64,000 nucleotides of DNA from Nibrella viscosa (GCF_039541875.1 NZ_BAABHB010000010.1:124001-188000); one strand, 5' to 3'; positions 8,247 through 17,345 are shown, counted from the first letter of the stretch. Program-made: numbers and translations. Notes: generated from the sequence alone by a model not told the origin.

Positions 8247-8599
8247 TGCGCTTTTTAGCGAATGAGAATTTTCCAAAACCAAGTGTAGATTTATTGCGTA
8301 AAGCAGGCCATGAGGTTGTTAGTATTGCCGAAACAAACAGTGGCGTTAGCGATACGGCCGTTTTAAGCAAAGCGGTCGAAGAGCAACTTATCATTCTTAC
8401 GTTCGACAGAGGTTATGGCGAACTGCTGTTTCGGTACCGTCTTGAGTGGTCACCGGCGGTAGTTTATTTTCGAACGAAAGGGCAAACGCCGTATGATGCT
8501 GCCTCCTTACTTCTGAAACTTCTTAAGGATGAACGTTTTGAAATCGTCAATAAATTTACTGTAGTAGATACCGAAAGCATACGGCAACGGCAATTATAA
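8246..8599 (+). CDS. DUF5615 PIN-like toxin candidate
   Basis: A 117-residue PIN-like protein. Acidic residues expected of the nuclease centre are visible: the N-terminal RFLANENFP (Asn/Glu replacing the more common Asp-Glu pair), and ILTFDRGYGEL with its conserved FDRGYGEL Asp. The start at 8246 overlaps the antitoxin stop. By family analogy it would be an RNase toxin held by the DUF433 partner, though biochemical proof for this family is thin. AT-rich like its partner. In-frame and full length, so apparently functional. Confidence 0.8.
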   Translation: MRFLANENFPKPSVDLLRKAGHEVVSIAETNSGVSDTAVLSKAVEEQLIILTFDRGYGELLFRYRLEWSPAVVYFRTKGQTPYDAASLLLKLLKDERFEIVNKFTVVDTESIRQRQL

Positions 8600-8627
8600 A
8601 CCTCAGGCGTTACTTTTGTGCATGATT

Positions 8628-10157
8628 ATGACCAACACACAATCTTTCCAGGCCGTGAACCCGGCCACCGGCGAATCACTGCCGGGCGATTTTTACGAAG
8701 CCACCGACGATCAGGTCAATGAAGCCTGCGAACGGGCTGCCGAGGCTTTTCAGGTGTATCGCAAAAAATCCGGTCCCGAAAAAGCCGCTTTCCTGGAGCG
8801 CATCGCCACTGAGATCGACGCGCTGGGCGACGACCTGCTGCAACGCGCCAACGCCGAAACCGGGCTCCCTCTGGCCCGACTAACCGGTGAGCGGGGCCGC
8901 ACTACCGGGCAACTCCGGCTTTTTGCCGAGTACCTCCGCGAAGGTTCCTGGGTAAACGCCCGCATCGACACCGCCCTACCCGACCGGCAGCCGCTGCCCC
9001 GCCCGGACCTGCGGCAGATGCTGCGTCCGCTGGGACCGGTGGGTATTTTCGGAGCCAGTAATTTCCCGCTGGCGTTTTCGGTGGCGGGGGGCGACACGGC
9101 TTCGGCACTGGCGGCCGGCTGCACCATTGTGGTGAAAGCGCACCCGGCGCACCCTGGCACGTCTGACCTGGTAGGGCAGGCGATCCGGCAGGCGGTAGCC
9201 GCCTGCGGGTTACCCGAGGGGGTCTTCTCGATGGTGCACGGCCGGGGTACCGCCGTTGGCATGGCGATGGTACAGCACCCGGAAATTAAAGCCATTGGGT
9301 TTACCGGCTCGTTCCGGGGCGGCAAGGCGATCTACGACGCGGCTGCCCGGCGGCCGGAACCCATCCCCGTGTACGCCGAAATGGGCAGTACCAACCCGGT
9401 GTTTTTTCTGCCGGGAGCGCTGAAGAACAGCACCAAACTGGCGCAGGCGTATGTCGGTTCCATTACCCTGGGGGTTGGGCAGTTCTGTACCAATCCGGGG
9501 GTGGCCATTATGGCTCCCTGCGACGAAGCCGAGGCCTTTACCCAGGCGGCCCGGCAGGCCATCGGCGAGGTGGCTCCGGCCCCCATGCTAACCCAGGCCA
9601 TCCAGCAGACGTACGTCAAAGGCATTACGCAACTGGCCGGTTTGCCGGGTGTGGAGGTGATTGGTATGCAGGGCGGAGAAACCTACGCCCACGGCACGGC
9701 TGCGCTGCTCACCGCCAAAGCCGGTACGCTGCTGCAATACCCCGAACTGGCCGAAGAGGTATTTGGCCCCGGCAGTGTACTGGTGGAAGCCGATAGCCGC
9801 GAGCAGATGTTGACTATCGCCCGCAGCCTGCATGGTCACCTGACGGCCACCATCCACGGCACCGACGACGAACTGCCCGATTACGCCGACCTGATCGACA
9901 TTCTGGAGCAGAAAGTAGGCCGGCTGCTCATCAACGGCTTCCCGACGGGTGTAGAGGTGGGCCACGCCATGCAACATGGTGGGCCTTATCCGGCTACCAC
10001 CGATGCGCGGTCTACTTCCGTGGGCACCAACGCCATTCTGCGCTTTGCCCGGCCGGTCTGCTACCAGGGCTTCCCGCCTGCCTTGCTGCCCGACGAACTG
10101 AAAGACGGCAATCCGCTGAACATCTGGCGGCTGGTCAATGGCGAATGGACCAAATAA
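8628..10157 (+). CDS. NADP-type aldehyde dehydrogenase, alpha-ketoglutarate semialdehyde dehydrogenase-like
   Basis: A 509-residue aldehyde dehydrogenase. The frame opens at TTG 8616 and ATG 8622; ATG 8628 (MTNTQSFQAVNPATG) is preferred because it matches the usual family N-terminus. Catalytic Cys is in GVGQFCTNPG and the general-base Glu in YAEMGST; the cofactor region is IFGASNFPLAFSVAGGDT. The absence of an extended N-terminus and the FCTNPG motif match the KGSA dehydrogenase clade that oxidises 2-oxoglutarate semialdehyde at the end of pentose, hexarate or hydroxyproline catabolism. No other genes of those routes are adjacent, so substrate is inferred only. Confidence 0.85.
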   Translation: MTNTQSFQAVNPATGESLPGDFYEATDDQVNEACERAAEAFQVYRKKSGPEKAAFLERIATEIDALGDDLLQRANAETGLPLARLTGERGRTTGQLRLFAEYLREGSWVNARIDTALPDRQPLPRPDLRQMLRPLGPVGIFGASNFPLAFSVAGGDTASALAAGCTIVVKAHPAHPGTSDLVGQAIRQAVAACGLPEGVFSMVHGRGTAVGMAMVQHPEIKAIGFTGSFRGGKAIYDAAARRPEPIPVYAEMGSTNPVFFLPGALKNSTKLAQAYVGSITLGVGQFCTNPGVAIMAPCDEAEAFTQAARQAIGEVAPAPMLTQAIQQTYVKGITQLAGLPGVEVIGMQGGETYAHGTAALLTAKAGTLLQYPELAEEVFGPGSVLVEADSREQMLTIARSLHGHLTATIHGTDDELPDYADLIDILEQKVGRLLINGFPTGVEVGHAMQHGGPYPATTDARSTSVGTNAILRFARPVCYQGFPPALLPDELKDGNPLNIWRLVNGEWTK

Positions 10158-10164
10158 CTCCATC

Positions 10165-10680
10165 ATGCTCAAACAGGTAATCTGGCTGGTCTGGCTCGGC
10201 GGTTGTCTGAGCCTGACCGGCTGTTCCACCACCACCGTGTACATTGTTCGCCATGCCGAGCGGGCCAACGACTCCGACACTACCAGTATATCGGCCGCCG
10301 GCCACCAACGTGCGCAGGCCCTGGCCGACCGGCTGGCCGGCACTGGAATTGACAGCATTTTTACTACGCCGTACCTCCGTACGCGCCAAACAGCCGCTCC
10401 GCTGGCGCAACGGTTGAACATACAGCCGGTAACGTACCCCACCCAGCCGACCCAAACGGTGGTGGATCGGCTCAAGCGCATCCGCTCGAAAGAGGTGCTG
10501 GTAGTGGGACACAGCAACACTGTGCTGGAAATTGTGCGTGGCCTGGGTGCCCGTCCGTCCAAAACGAAAATAGAGCACAACGAGTATAATAACCTGTTTG
10601 TAGTAACCCTTCGCCGGCGACCGTTCGCTAAGTCGGCTGACGTTTCAGCGCTGACTTACGGCGCTTCACCCACCCAATAG
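10165..10680 (+). CDS. Lipoprotein of the histidine phosphatase superfamily
   Basis: A 171-residue protein starting at 10165, seven bases after the dehydrogenase stop; the upstream in-frame codons overlap that gene and are not needed. The N-terminus is a lipoprotein signal with lipobox LSLTGC. The phosphatase motifs are RHAER (catalytic His) at the N-terminus, TPYLRTRQTA, and VVGHSNTV near the end. It resembles the SixA/phosphoglycerate-mutase-like branch, but is anchored outside the cytoplasm, so its substrate is an extracytoplasmic phosphomonoester or unknown. Confidence 0.85.
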   Translation: MLKQVIWLVWLGGCLSLTGCSTTTVYIVRHAERANDSDTTSISAAGHQRAQALADRLAGTGIDSIFTTPYLRTRQTAAPLAQRLNIQPVTYPTQPTQTVVDRLKRIRSKEVLVVGHSNTVLEIVRGLGARPSKTKIEHNEYNNLFVVTLRRRPFAKSADVSALTYGASPTQ

Positions 10681-10704
10681 TTTGATTCGCCGGAATCCGG
10701 GTAT

Positions 10705-10745
10705 AGCTTCGTTTCATAAACGTAACCCGTCTATGAAACGAAGCT
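10705..10745. repeat. Perfect 14-bp inverted repeat over the start codon at 10733, followed by a T-run
   Basis: Arms 10705-10718 (AGCTTCGTTTCATA) and 10732-10745 pair without mismatch around a 13-base loop. The right arm contains the ATG at 10733 and is followed by five more T bases, giving the shape of an intrinsic terminator. It could end the phosphatase transcript and at the same time lock the start of the next gene in a stem. Confidence 0.75.
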
Positions 10746-11212
10746 TTTTTACGTTACTGACCCTACTTCTGATCATTGGCCAAACGCTGGCTCAAGGCTC
10801 AAAAACAGTTTCCGGAGCGCTTAACGAGAAACAGACCAATACACCTCTGCTTTACAAAGGACGGCAAATTGTGGTCGGCTCCGGTGGTGGTTTCACCGGC
10901 GAATCCGTATCCTATTACCTGCTCGACAATGGCACGCTATTCGCCAAACGCAGCACCGATTCTACATTCCGCTCTTTAGGGAAGCAGACGTCTGCCAATA
11001 CCCAACGGACCTTCCGGCTACTGGAGACCGGTTGTAAGATCAAATCTACCCAATTCGACCACCCCGGTAATCGCTACTATTTTGTCTCCTGGAAAAAAGG
11101 CAAACAGGAACATGCGGTGAAATGGGGTGACCCACAACATACCGTCCCGGCCAGTTACAACCAGTTCTACAAGTCCTTTATAGCCCTGATTCCCGCTTCG
11201 GCGCGGTTGTAA
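10733..11212 (+). CDS. Small secreted protein of unknown function
   Basis: A 159-residue protein with a clear signal peptide (KRSFFTLLTLLLIIGQTLAQG). The start at 10733 is chosen over an earlier in-frame codon at 10682 because only it puts the signal peptide at the N-terminus. The mature part is a basic, beta-rich domain with a single Cys (ETGCKIKSTQF) and several aromatic strands (RYYFVSWKKGKQEHAVKWG). I do not recognise a named family. The start codon is buried in a strong inverted repeat. Confidence 0.65.
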   Translation: MKRSFFTLLTLLLIIGQTLAQGSKTVSGALNEKQTNTPLLYKGRQIVVGSGGGFTGESVSYYLLDNGTLFAKRSTDSTFRSLGKQTSANTQRTFRLLETGCKIKSTQFDHPGNRYYFVSWKKGKQEHAVKWGDPQHTVPASYNQFYKSFIALIPASARL

Positions 11213-11263
11213 CAAGCCACGCTTTCTTCAGCTATAGGCTATTGCCCAACCATACACCACACT

Positions 11264-14200
11264 ATGAAAATTGTTTACTCCTTCGCCCTGGCTTTGCTGG
11301 CGCTGCCGGCATTGGCCCAAACGCCCAACGGCTTCGCCCGGAAGCAAAAAACAGTACCACCGACGCCCAACCTGGCCCAACGGCTGGGGGCCGACGAATC
11401 CCCCATACCGGTTCGCCGGGCGGGACGTCCATCGCTGGCAGCTACCGGCACTTCCCGCCTTTCAGTGGAGCCACTCCGCCTGCGCATAGTTCGCGACACG
11501 GCTACCGGACTGCCGGTGTACATCGAAAACCGTCAGCCTGCCGCAACCCCGACCAGTTCACGTGGCCGGCAGAGTGCTGCGGCCGCTGCTTATCAGTTTC
11601 TGAGCCAGGTCGGCGGAATCCTGAAGATGGAGCGTCCTGAAGATAATTTCCAGATAGCGCATACCGAAACCGATGAAGTTGGGCAGACCCACATCCGAAT
11701 GAAGCAGACCTACGCGGGTGTGCCGGTCTACGGCGGTGAAATCATGCTCCACCTGACCAACGGGGCCGTAACGCTCCTCAACGGCCGCTACCATGCCGTA
11801 CAGAACATTGCCACACGCCCCCGCCTGAAAGTAAGCGAAGCGGCCGATTATGCTTTCCGCGATGTACGCAAACAGTCGGTAGTACGGTCGTTTGGCGATA
11901 ATATCCTGCAGATGAAGCCGTCGGAGGGTGAGCTGTTTGTGTATCCGGTTAGTGAAACAAAGACGACGCTGGCCTGGCAGATAACGGTCCGGCCCAATAT
12001 GCTGGAGCGCTGGCAGTATATTATTGATGCGCAGACGGGGGAGGTGCTGGACAAACACAACCATACCTGCGGGGTTGAAAGGACTGTAAGGGCCTCCGGA
12101 CGAGATCTCAACGGAGTGATGCAGTCGTTCAGCACGTACCAGCATAACGGCTCGTATTACCTGATCGACGCCACGCAGACCATGTTCAACAATAAGACAT
12201 CGGTGATGCCGAATGAGCCGGTCGGAGCAATCTGGACCATTGATGCCGCCAATACGTTTGGTGATAATGTAAAGATTCGGCACGTGATGTCGGCCAATAA
12301 TACCAACTGGAACGCTACCGCTGTATCGGCTCATTACAATGCCGGACTGGCTTATGAGTACTATCGGAAGACGTTCAACCGGAATTCGCTGAACGGCAAG
12401 GGTGGCAACATCATTTCCGTCATTAACATGGCCGATGACGATGGGAAAGGGATGGACAATGCTTATTGGAACGGTAAATTTATGGCTTACGGCAACGGCC
12501 GCGTTGGTTTTAAGCCGCTGGCCGGGAGCCTCGACGTAGCCGGACACGAAATGACGCATGGCGTGGTGGAAAACACCGCTAATCTGGAGTACAAAGGCCA
12601 GTCGGGGGCCATCAATGAGTCGATGGCTGATGTGTTTGGGGTACTGATCGACCGCGACGACTGGACGATTGGCGAAGATGTAGTCAAGACGAGTGTGTTC
12701 CCGTCCGGAGCGCTTCGGAGTATGTCGAACCCCAACCAGGGGGGAAAAGGTACACGGGGGTATCAGCCCAAAACCATGTCGGAGTATGTCAGCACCACCG
12801 ACGATAATGGCGGTGTGCATACCAACAGCGGTATTCCCAACTATGCCTTCTACCTGTTTGCGTCGAACATCGGCAAAGACAAAGCCGAGAAAGTGTACTA
12901 CCGGGCCTTGAGCACCTACCTGACCCGTACGTCTAAATTTATTGACCTGCGGCTGGCGGTCGTCCGGGCGGCTACTGACCTGTATGGGGCTAGCAGCGCC
13001 GAAGCCAACGCGGCTAAGGGTGCGTTTGATGCCGTGGGTATTCTGGAAAGCTCCGGAACGCCTACCGAAAAAACACCGGATGTGCCCGTGGCCCAGGGGG
13101 CCGATCTGCTGCTGCTCTACGGCTCCCAGGATAACAAACTATACTCGACTACCATTACAACCGGTACGCCTAAATTTGACCTCAAAACAGCATCGGGCCT
13201 GAAGCACCGCCCGAGCGTGAGCGACGATGGGAAGTATGCCTACTACGTTACGCCTGATAAAAAGATCCGGGCCGTAAACCTGACCGGAATACCCGCCGAA
13301 ACGATTATTTCCAGCGAAACGATCTGGGATAATGCCGCTATCTCAAAAGACGGCACCAAACTGGCTGCGCTGACCGCCGAAAAAGATGGCGCTATCTGGG
13401 TGTACAGCTACACCAAAAAGAAGTGGAAAAAATTTCAGCTTTACAACCCAACGTATAGTGACGGGGTCGCTACTGGTAACGTGAAGTATGCCGATTCGTT
13501 TGAGTGGGATTTTTCGGGGGAATACATCGTCTATGATGCCTACAACGAACTGGTTAACGCCGATGGAAAGGCTATCGGGTACTGGGACGTTGGCTTCATC
13601 CATGTCTGGGACGGTAGTAAAGATGATTTTGCCGAAGGAGAAATTGACAAGCTGTTTACGAATCTGGAGGAAGGCGAAAGTGTCGGCAATCCGTCGTTCT
13701 CCAAAAACTCGCCCGATATTATTGCGTTCGACTATTACAACTCGTTCGACAACAGCTACTATCTGCTGGCCGCCGACCTGAACAAAGGGAATGTGAATGT
13801 GGTGTACCAGAACAACACCCTGGGCTTCCCGAGCTACTCCAGGCAGGACAACCGGCTGGTATTTAGCACCGAAAACGGCAGCGGCCGGGAAGACATAGCG
13901 GCTATCAATCTGGCCGCCGACAAGATCAAGCCATCCGGCAATGCTGCCACTTTGTACACCAATGCCAAATGGCCGGTCTGGTACACGCAGGGCACGCGTA
14001 CGCTGCCCACAAAAGACAAGCAGACAATTACCTTCAATACTATTTCGGATAAACCGGCGGGGGCGGAGTTTGCATTAAGTGCGTCGGCCACGTCCGGGTT
14101 GCCGGTGAGTTTTGCGGTCGTATCCGGCCCGGCTACCATTACGGGCAACAAGGTGAAAGTTACCGGGCAGGGCAGCGTCACCATACGCGCCTACCAGGAA

Positions 14201-14515
14201 GGCAACACAAAGTACTATTCTGCCACTCCCGTCGACCGCACCTTCGCCATCATGACCGTAACGGGCACTGAGCCCGCCTGGACCGATGCCGTGAAAGTTT
14301 ATCCGGTCCCGGCTACCGCCATAGTCAATGTTGAAGTACCCGCCGGCGAAACCATCAGCGAACTCACCTTGACAAGCATCACGGGTGGAACTATTGCGCA
14401 GCAGCGCCCCGGCACGGCAAAAGCTGTTATAGATGTAAGCAGCCTGCCTAAAGGCATCTATATTCTAAATATACAAACGCCAACTGGTAGTGTAAGCAGG
14501 CGCGTAGTAAAGTAG
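11264..14515 (+). CDS. Secreted thermolysin-like (M4) metalloprotease with T9SS sorting tail
   Basis: A 1083-residue protein: signal peptide (1-19), FTP/PepSY-type propeptide (about 95-260), M4 catalytic domain with zinc motif His428-Glu429-Met-Thr-His432 and third ligand Glu452 in INESMADVFG, then a beta-propeller-like region (about 600-910, PD40-type blades such as PSVSDDGKYAYYVTPDKKI), a Bacterial-Ig-like/IPT segment (KDKQTITFNTISDKPAGAEF), and a C-terminal Por-type sorting domain (VYPVPATAIVNVEVP to SRRVVK). It should be exported by Sec and the type IX system and act outside the cell on proteins. T9SS components are not in this window. Confidence 0.92.
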   Translation: MKIVYSFALALLALPALAQTPNGFARKQKTVPPTPNLAQRLGADESPIPVRRAGRPSLAATGTSRLSVEPLRLRIVRDTATGLPVYIENRQPAATPTSSRGRQSAAAAAYQFLSQVGGILKMERPEDNFQIAHTETDEVGQTHIRMKQTYAGVPVYGGEIMLHLTNGAVTLLNGRYHAVQNIATRPRLKVSEAADYAFRDVRKQSVVRSFGDNILQMKPSEGELFVYPVSETKTTLAWQITVRPNMLERWQYIIDAQTGEVLDKHNHTCGVERTVRASGRDLNGVMQSFSTYQHNGSYYLIDATQTMFNNKTSVMPNEPVGAIWTIDAANTFGDNVKIRHVMSANNTNWNATAVSAHYNAGLAYEYYRKTFNRNSLNGKGGNIISVINMADDDGKGMDNAYWNGKFMAYGNGRVGFKPLAGSLDVAGHEMTHGVVENTANLEYKGQSGAINESMADVFGVLIDRDDWTIGEDVVKTSVFPSGALRSMSNPNQGGKGTRGYQPKTMSEYVSTTDDNGGVHTNSGIPNYAFYLFASNIGKDKAEKVYYRALSTYLTRTSKFIDLRLAVVRAATDLYGASSAEANAAKGAFDAVGILESSGTPTEKTPDVPVAQGADLLLLYGSQDNKLYSTTITTGTPKFDLKTASGLKHRPSVSDDGKYAYYVTPDKKIRAVNLTGIPAETIISSETIWDNAAISKDGTKLAALTAEKDGAIWVYSYTKKKWKKFQLYNPTYSDGVATGNVKYADSFEWDFSGEYIVYDAYNELVNADGKAIGYWDVGFIHVWDGSKDDFAEGEIDKLFTNLEEGESVGNPSFSKNSPDIIAFDYYNSFDNSYYLLAADLNKGNVNVVYQNNTLGFPSYSRQDNRLVFSTENGSGREDIAAINLAADKIKPSGNAATLYTNAKWPVWYTQGTRTLPTKDKQTITFNTISDKPAGAEFALSASATSGLPVSFAVVSGPATITGNKVKVTGQGSVTIRAYQEGNTKYYSATPVDRTFAIMTVTGTEPAWTDAVKVYPVPATAIVNVEVPAGETISELTLTSITGGTIAQQRPGTAKAVIDVSSLPKGIYILNIQTPTGSVSRRVVK

Positions 14516-14629
14516 GGGTCTGCATCCCGCCGGCCAAGCCAAGTTGCGGCTAGGTGCCCCCGGCCAACCAGGTTGCGCCAGCTTTTTCAGCTGCTTGGTG
14601 GCTGGGCCATCGGGACGCGAACTCATACT
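14516..14629. other. Short gap with imperfect direct repeats
   Basis: Two similar GC-rich words, beginning CCGGCCAAGCCA (from 14530) and CCGGCCAACCAGG (from 14559), lie in tandem between convergent genes. A weak hairpin around CAGCTTTTTCAGCTG follows. Probably transcription-end debris; no gene seen. Confidence 0.3.
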
Positions 14630-16132
14630 TTACTTCTTCGTCGTAATAATAATCACCCCACCCTGCCCCTTCGCACCATACAGGGCTTTGGCCTGTTCAC
14701 CCTTCAGCACGTTAATCGACTCAATTTTATTCGGGTCAAGCTTGTCTTTTAGGTCAGTTCCTTTTGGTAGTTCTTTGCCATCAACAATAAACAATGCCGG
14801 AATCGGGGGCGGAGGTGGCGGAGCTACCACACCTACGGCCGGTGGAGCCGGTACGTCTAAGCTCTTGGTTCGCTGATCATTCAGGGAGGTATTCCCGTCC
14901 AGTTGAAACGAAATCGGCAGGTTGTATTTTACATTGACCGGTTTGCCCGACTGCCGGCCTGCTGTCCAGTGAGGCATGTCATACATAACCCGCATAGCTT
15001 CGGCGTTGATCTCTTCACTTAGGCCTTTCAAAATTTGTACATCGTGAATACTACCGTCCGTAGCCACCACAAAGCTGACGAATACTTTACCCTGTACACC
15101 GGCCTTAGCTGCTTTTTCAGGATACCTGATGTTTTGACCCAGGTAAGTCGCTAAGTTCTTCATACCCCCAGGAAATTGCGGGGGCTCTTCAACTACGGTG
15201 AAGATTTCACCCTTTGGCCCTAGTTTAGACAGGGCAGATAGTCCTTCTGATACCGCTCTTTCGTCCGACTTTTTATCAATTAGCTTGGCCACATCGCCTT
15301 CTTTTTGGGTACACATGACCAGGAGCGCGGCTGCTGGTATGACCAGGGCGTAGCGGACCAGCGCCCAGCGGCTGGTGGAGCGGGATTTGAGCATACGAAT
15401 ACGTTGTTTAAGTTGGGATGAATTGAAGAAAGGGTTAGTAATACCGACCGGATGCACGCCAAAGGCATAGTCGACCAGAAACGAAGCATACTGGTCTTTG
15501 TCGACCGCCTGCTGATCGGCCAGGTACTCGTGGACCTGCTGAATGGCCTGTTTATAGAGCGTCAGCACCGGATTGATCCAGAAAAAAGCCTGTACTATTT
15601 CGATCAAGAGAATATCGGCGCTGTGCCGCTGCCGGATGTGGATCAGTTCGTGCCGGCGAATCAGCTCGGAATCGGTATCGGCCGGGTTCAGCACCAGGTA
15701 CCGGAAGAACGAGAACGTAGGCAGTTGACCCGCTTCGGGTATGACCAGCGTATGATCTCCCTGCGGGTACCTGGCCGAGCGGCTGATCATCCGCATCAGG
15801 CCGAGAACCTGAACGGTTAGCCGGAACAACAATCCCAGCGCCACTATCCCATACAAAGCAAACAGGATGGTTTGCCAGTCGGGGCCGGTTGGCTGGGCAC
15901 GCTGGGTGACGGTAATGGACGGTAATGTAACCGAGGTCATGGGTACGCGCAGTGCTTCCACCGTCTGCGCCGGTACGGTCACCCACGGCAACACCAGCGA
16001 AAGGCCAATAGTGGCCAGCAGATACCAGCGGTTCAACCGGAAAAACGTATGCCGGCGCAGCCCCAGCCAGTAGCAGGCATAAAACAGGAGCAGAAACAGA
16101 TTGGCCCGAATGAAATAGTCGATAATGGTCAT
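14630..16132 (-). CDS. BlaR1-type M56 metallopeptidase sensor fused to TonB and plug-like domains
   Basis: A 500-residue protein with four predicted N-terminal membrane helices, the M56 zinc motif His161-Glu-Leu-Ile-His165 and a HEYLAD motif at 201-206. After a last hydrophobic segment (about 258-274) the periplasmic part carries a TonB C-terminal domain (about 318-410, starting FPGGMKNLATYL) and a short plug-like module (about 445-500, FIVDGKELPKG to GGVIIITTKK). In BlaR1/MecR1, the peptidase cleaves the repressor on a signal; the TonB domain suggests an envelope-protein partner. It overlaps the BlaI-like gene by four bases in one operon. Signal unknown. Confidence 0.9.
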   Translation of the reverse strand: MTIIDYFIRANLFLLLFYACYWLGLRRHTFFRLNRWYLLATIGLSLVLPWVTVPAQTVEALRVPMTSVTLPSITVTQRAQPTGPDWQTILFALYGIVALGLLFRLTVQVLGLMRMISRSARYPQGDHTLVIPEAGQLPTFSFFRYLVLNPADTDSELIRRHELIHIRQRHSADILLIEIVQAFFWINPVLTLYKQAIQQVHEYLADQQAVDKDQYASFLVDYAFGVHPVGITNPFFNSSQLKQRIRMLKSRSTSRWALVRYALVIPAAALLVMCTQKEGDVAKLIDKKSDERAVSEGLSALSKLGPKGEIFTVVEEPPQFPGGMKNLATYLGQNIRYPEKAAKAGVQGKVFVSFVVATDGSIHDVQILKGLSEEINAEAMRVMYDMPHWTAGRQSGKPVNVKYNLPISFQLDGNTSLNDQRTKSLDVPAPPAVGVVAPPPPPPIPALFIVDGKELPKGTDLKDKLDPNKIESINVLKGEQAKALYGAKGQGGVIIITTKK

Positions 16133-16512
16133 GGCTTCTGAGGGTCGTCGCCCTTCCGGTTAAGGAGATTGATAATCTCGTCGGTTTCGTTCAGGCTCAG
16201 CTTGCGGTCCTTCACGAAGAAGGAGACCAGCTTCTGGAGCGAATTATCGAAGTAGTTCGTCATCAACTGGTCCATCTCGAAGCGCTTGTACTGTTCCTCC
16301 GTAATTAATGGATAGTATTCATGCGTTTTTCCATACGCTGTATAGCCTACTAAGCCCTTTTTCTCCAGAATCCGGATAATGGTCGAGACGGTGTTGTAGG
16401 CGGGTTTCGGCTCAGGCAGTTCGGCTAATACGTCTTTGACAAAGGCTTTTTCCAGACGCCAGAGCACCCGCATGATTTCTTCTTCTGCTTTCGTTAGTTC
16501 CCGTAGTTGCAT
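16129..16512 (-). CDS. BlaI/MecI/CopY-family repressor
   Basis: A 127-residue winged-helix repressor, transcribed ahead of the M56 gene. Conserved stretch: TKAEEEIMRVLWRLEKAFVKDVLAELP, the recognition helix YNTVSTIIRILEKKGLV, and the acid dimerisation tail. These dimers bind dyad operators and are inactivated by proteolysis by the linked M56 partner. The target operon cannot be read here; autoregulation of the pair is likely. An AT-rich stretch 16513-16610 upstream probably holds promoter and operator, but no clear dyad was identified. Confidence 0.9.
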   Translation of the reverse strand: MQLRELTKAEEEIMRVLWRLEKAFVKDVLAELPEPKPAYNTVSTIIRILEKKGLVGYTAYGKTHEYYPLITEEQYKRFEMDQLMTNYFDNSLQKLVSFFVKDRKLSLNETDEIINLLNRKGDDPQKP

Positions 16513-16611
16513 ACGTAAAGTGGTAATGATCGTTATAAGTCAAAGTTAATACTAAGGCTTTAGTTTCACAACTAATTTCATAGTTTTTTGGTGTAAAATT
16601 TTTTATTGGTA

Positions 16612-16674
16612 AAGGAGAGCGGAGGGAATAAAGGAGAAAATAGTATAGGTCCCTCCTTTATTCCCTCTCTCCTT
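16612..16674. repeat. Imperfect inverted repeat at the end of the membrane-protein gene
   Basis: Arm 16622-16635 pairs perfectly with 16654-16667, and outer parts pair imperfectly to about 16612 and 16674. Arms are purine-rich on one side (AAAGGAG words). The right arm runs up to the stop codon of the gene ending at 16675, so it is likely a transcription-end hairpin. Confidence 0.6.
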
Positions 16675-17172
16675 TCACCTCATATACTTCAACTGCGTAC
16701 CGTAAAGAACGGCGAAAATGATGCTGAAGAACACACTAAGCGAAGAGGCAACTCCCACTAATCCGCCAATCAGGATAATGGGCAGCAGGAAGCCGGCAAG
16801 GACACCTCCCAGATAAGAGTAAAAGCCAATCCGGCGCAGGTTAAACATCAGAATGGCTCCAATTAAGGTTAGCAGGTTATATACCAGCTTGGAGATGGAC
16901 AGTTTCCGAATATTGTCGGCGCTCAGGCCTCCCTGCACTGAACCAATAATCCGCTCGGCAATATCGGTTCCTTCCCGACCTTGCACCCGGCTGGAGGCTT
17001 CATCAAGGGCATCCTGGGCTACAGTCGCTACCGTGTCGGCACTGGCGTAGGAAACAATGCTGTCGTATACCCCCCAGGCGCAACTGAGGAAGGTGAGAAT
17101 GCAGAGGATGGTCAGAAACTGCGGACGCGCCGGGGCAGCTTCGTAGAGAGGTGGGGTAGGTGTTGGTTCCAT
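16675..17172 (-). CDS. Four-helix membrane protein of unknown function
   Basis: A 165-residue protein with a Pro/Thr-rich N-terminus (MEPTPTPPLYEAAPARP), a first hydrophobic helix (about 19-37), an extracytoplasmic or cytoplasmic loop of about 60 residues rich in Ala/Ser/Asp, and three further helices in the C-terminal half. The N-terminal Pro-rich head followed by four helices resembles short Bacteroidota membrane proteins annotated as hypothetical. No functional motif can be assigned. Confidence 0.65.
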   Translation of the reverse strand: MEPTPTPPLYEAAPARPQFLTILCILTFLSCAWGVYDSIVSYASADTVATVAQDALDEASSRVQGREGTDIAERIIGSVQGGLSADNIRKLSISKLVYNLLTLIGAILMFNLRRIGFYSYLGGVLAGFLLPIILIGGLVGVASSLSVFFSIIFAVLYGTQLKYMR

Positions 17173-17177
17173 GGGAT

Positions 17178-17194
17178 GAATTAAGAATTAAGAG
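17178..17194. repeat. Single heptad-repeat arm upstream of the membrane-protein gene
   Basis: GAATTAA twice and GAGCTGT: the same words that make the inverted repeats at 17644-17745 and 59572-59622, but with no matching opposite arm seen here. It looks like a degenerate or half copy. Confidence 0.5.
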
Positions 17195-17345
17195 CTGTAA
17201 TCTAAGCGGTTCCGGCGGTCAATGCAATAGGAAAACGATGAACGGCTCACCAGCCCCCGGTCGGTGGCTGGAATAGCTACCGATATTTTGAAAACATCGG
17301 CTTTCCTCCATAGTTTTACCCTTTTACAAATTAAAACCACAGATA

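Noticed and set aside
8611..8618. TACTTTTG matching the -7 promoter consensus before the aldehyde dehydrogenase
   Set aside because: It lies only nine bases from the chosen ATG and has no -33 box, leaving almost no room for a leader; treated as chance or at most a weak promoter.
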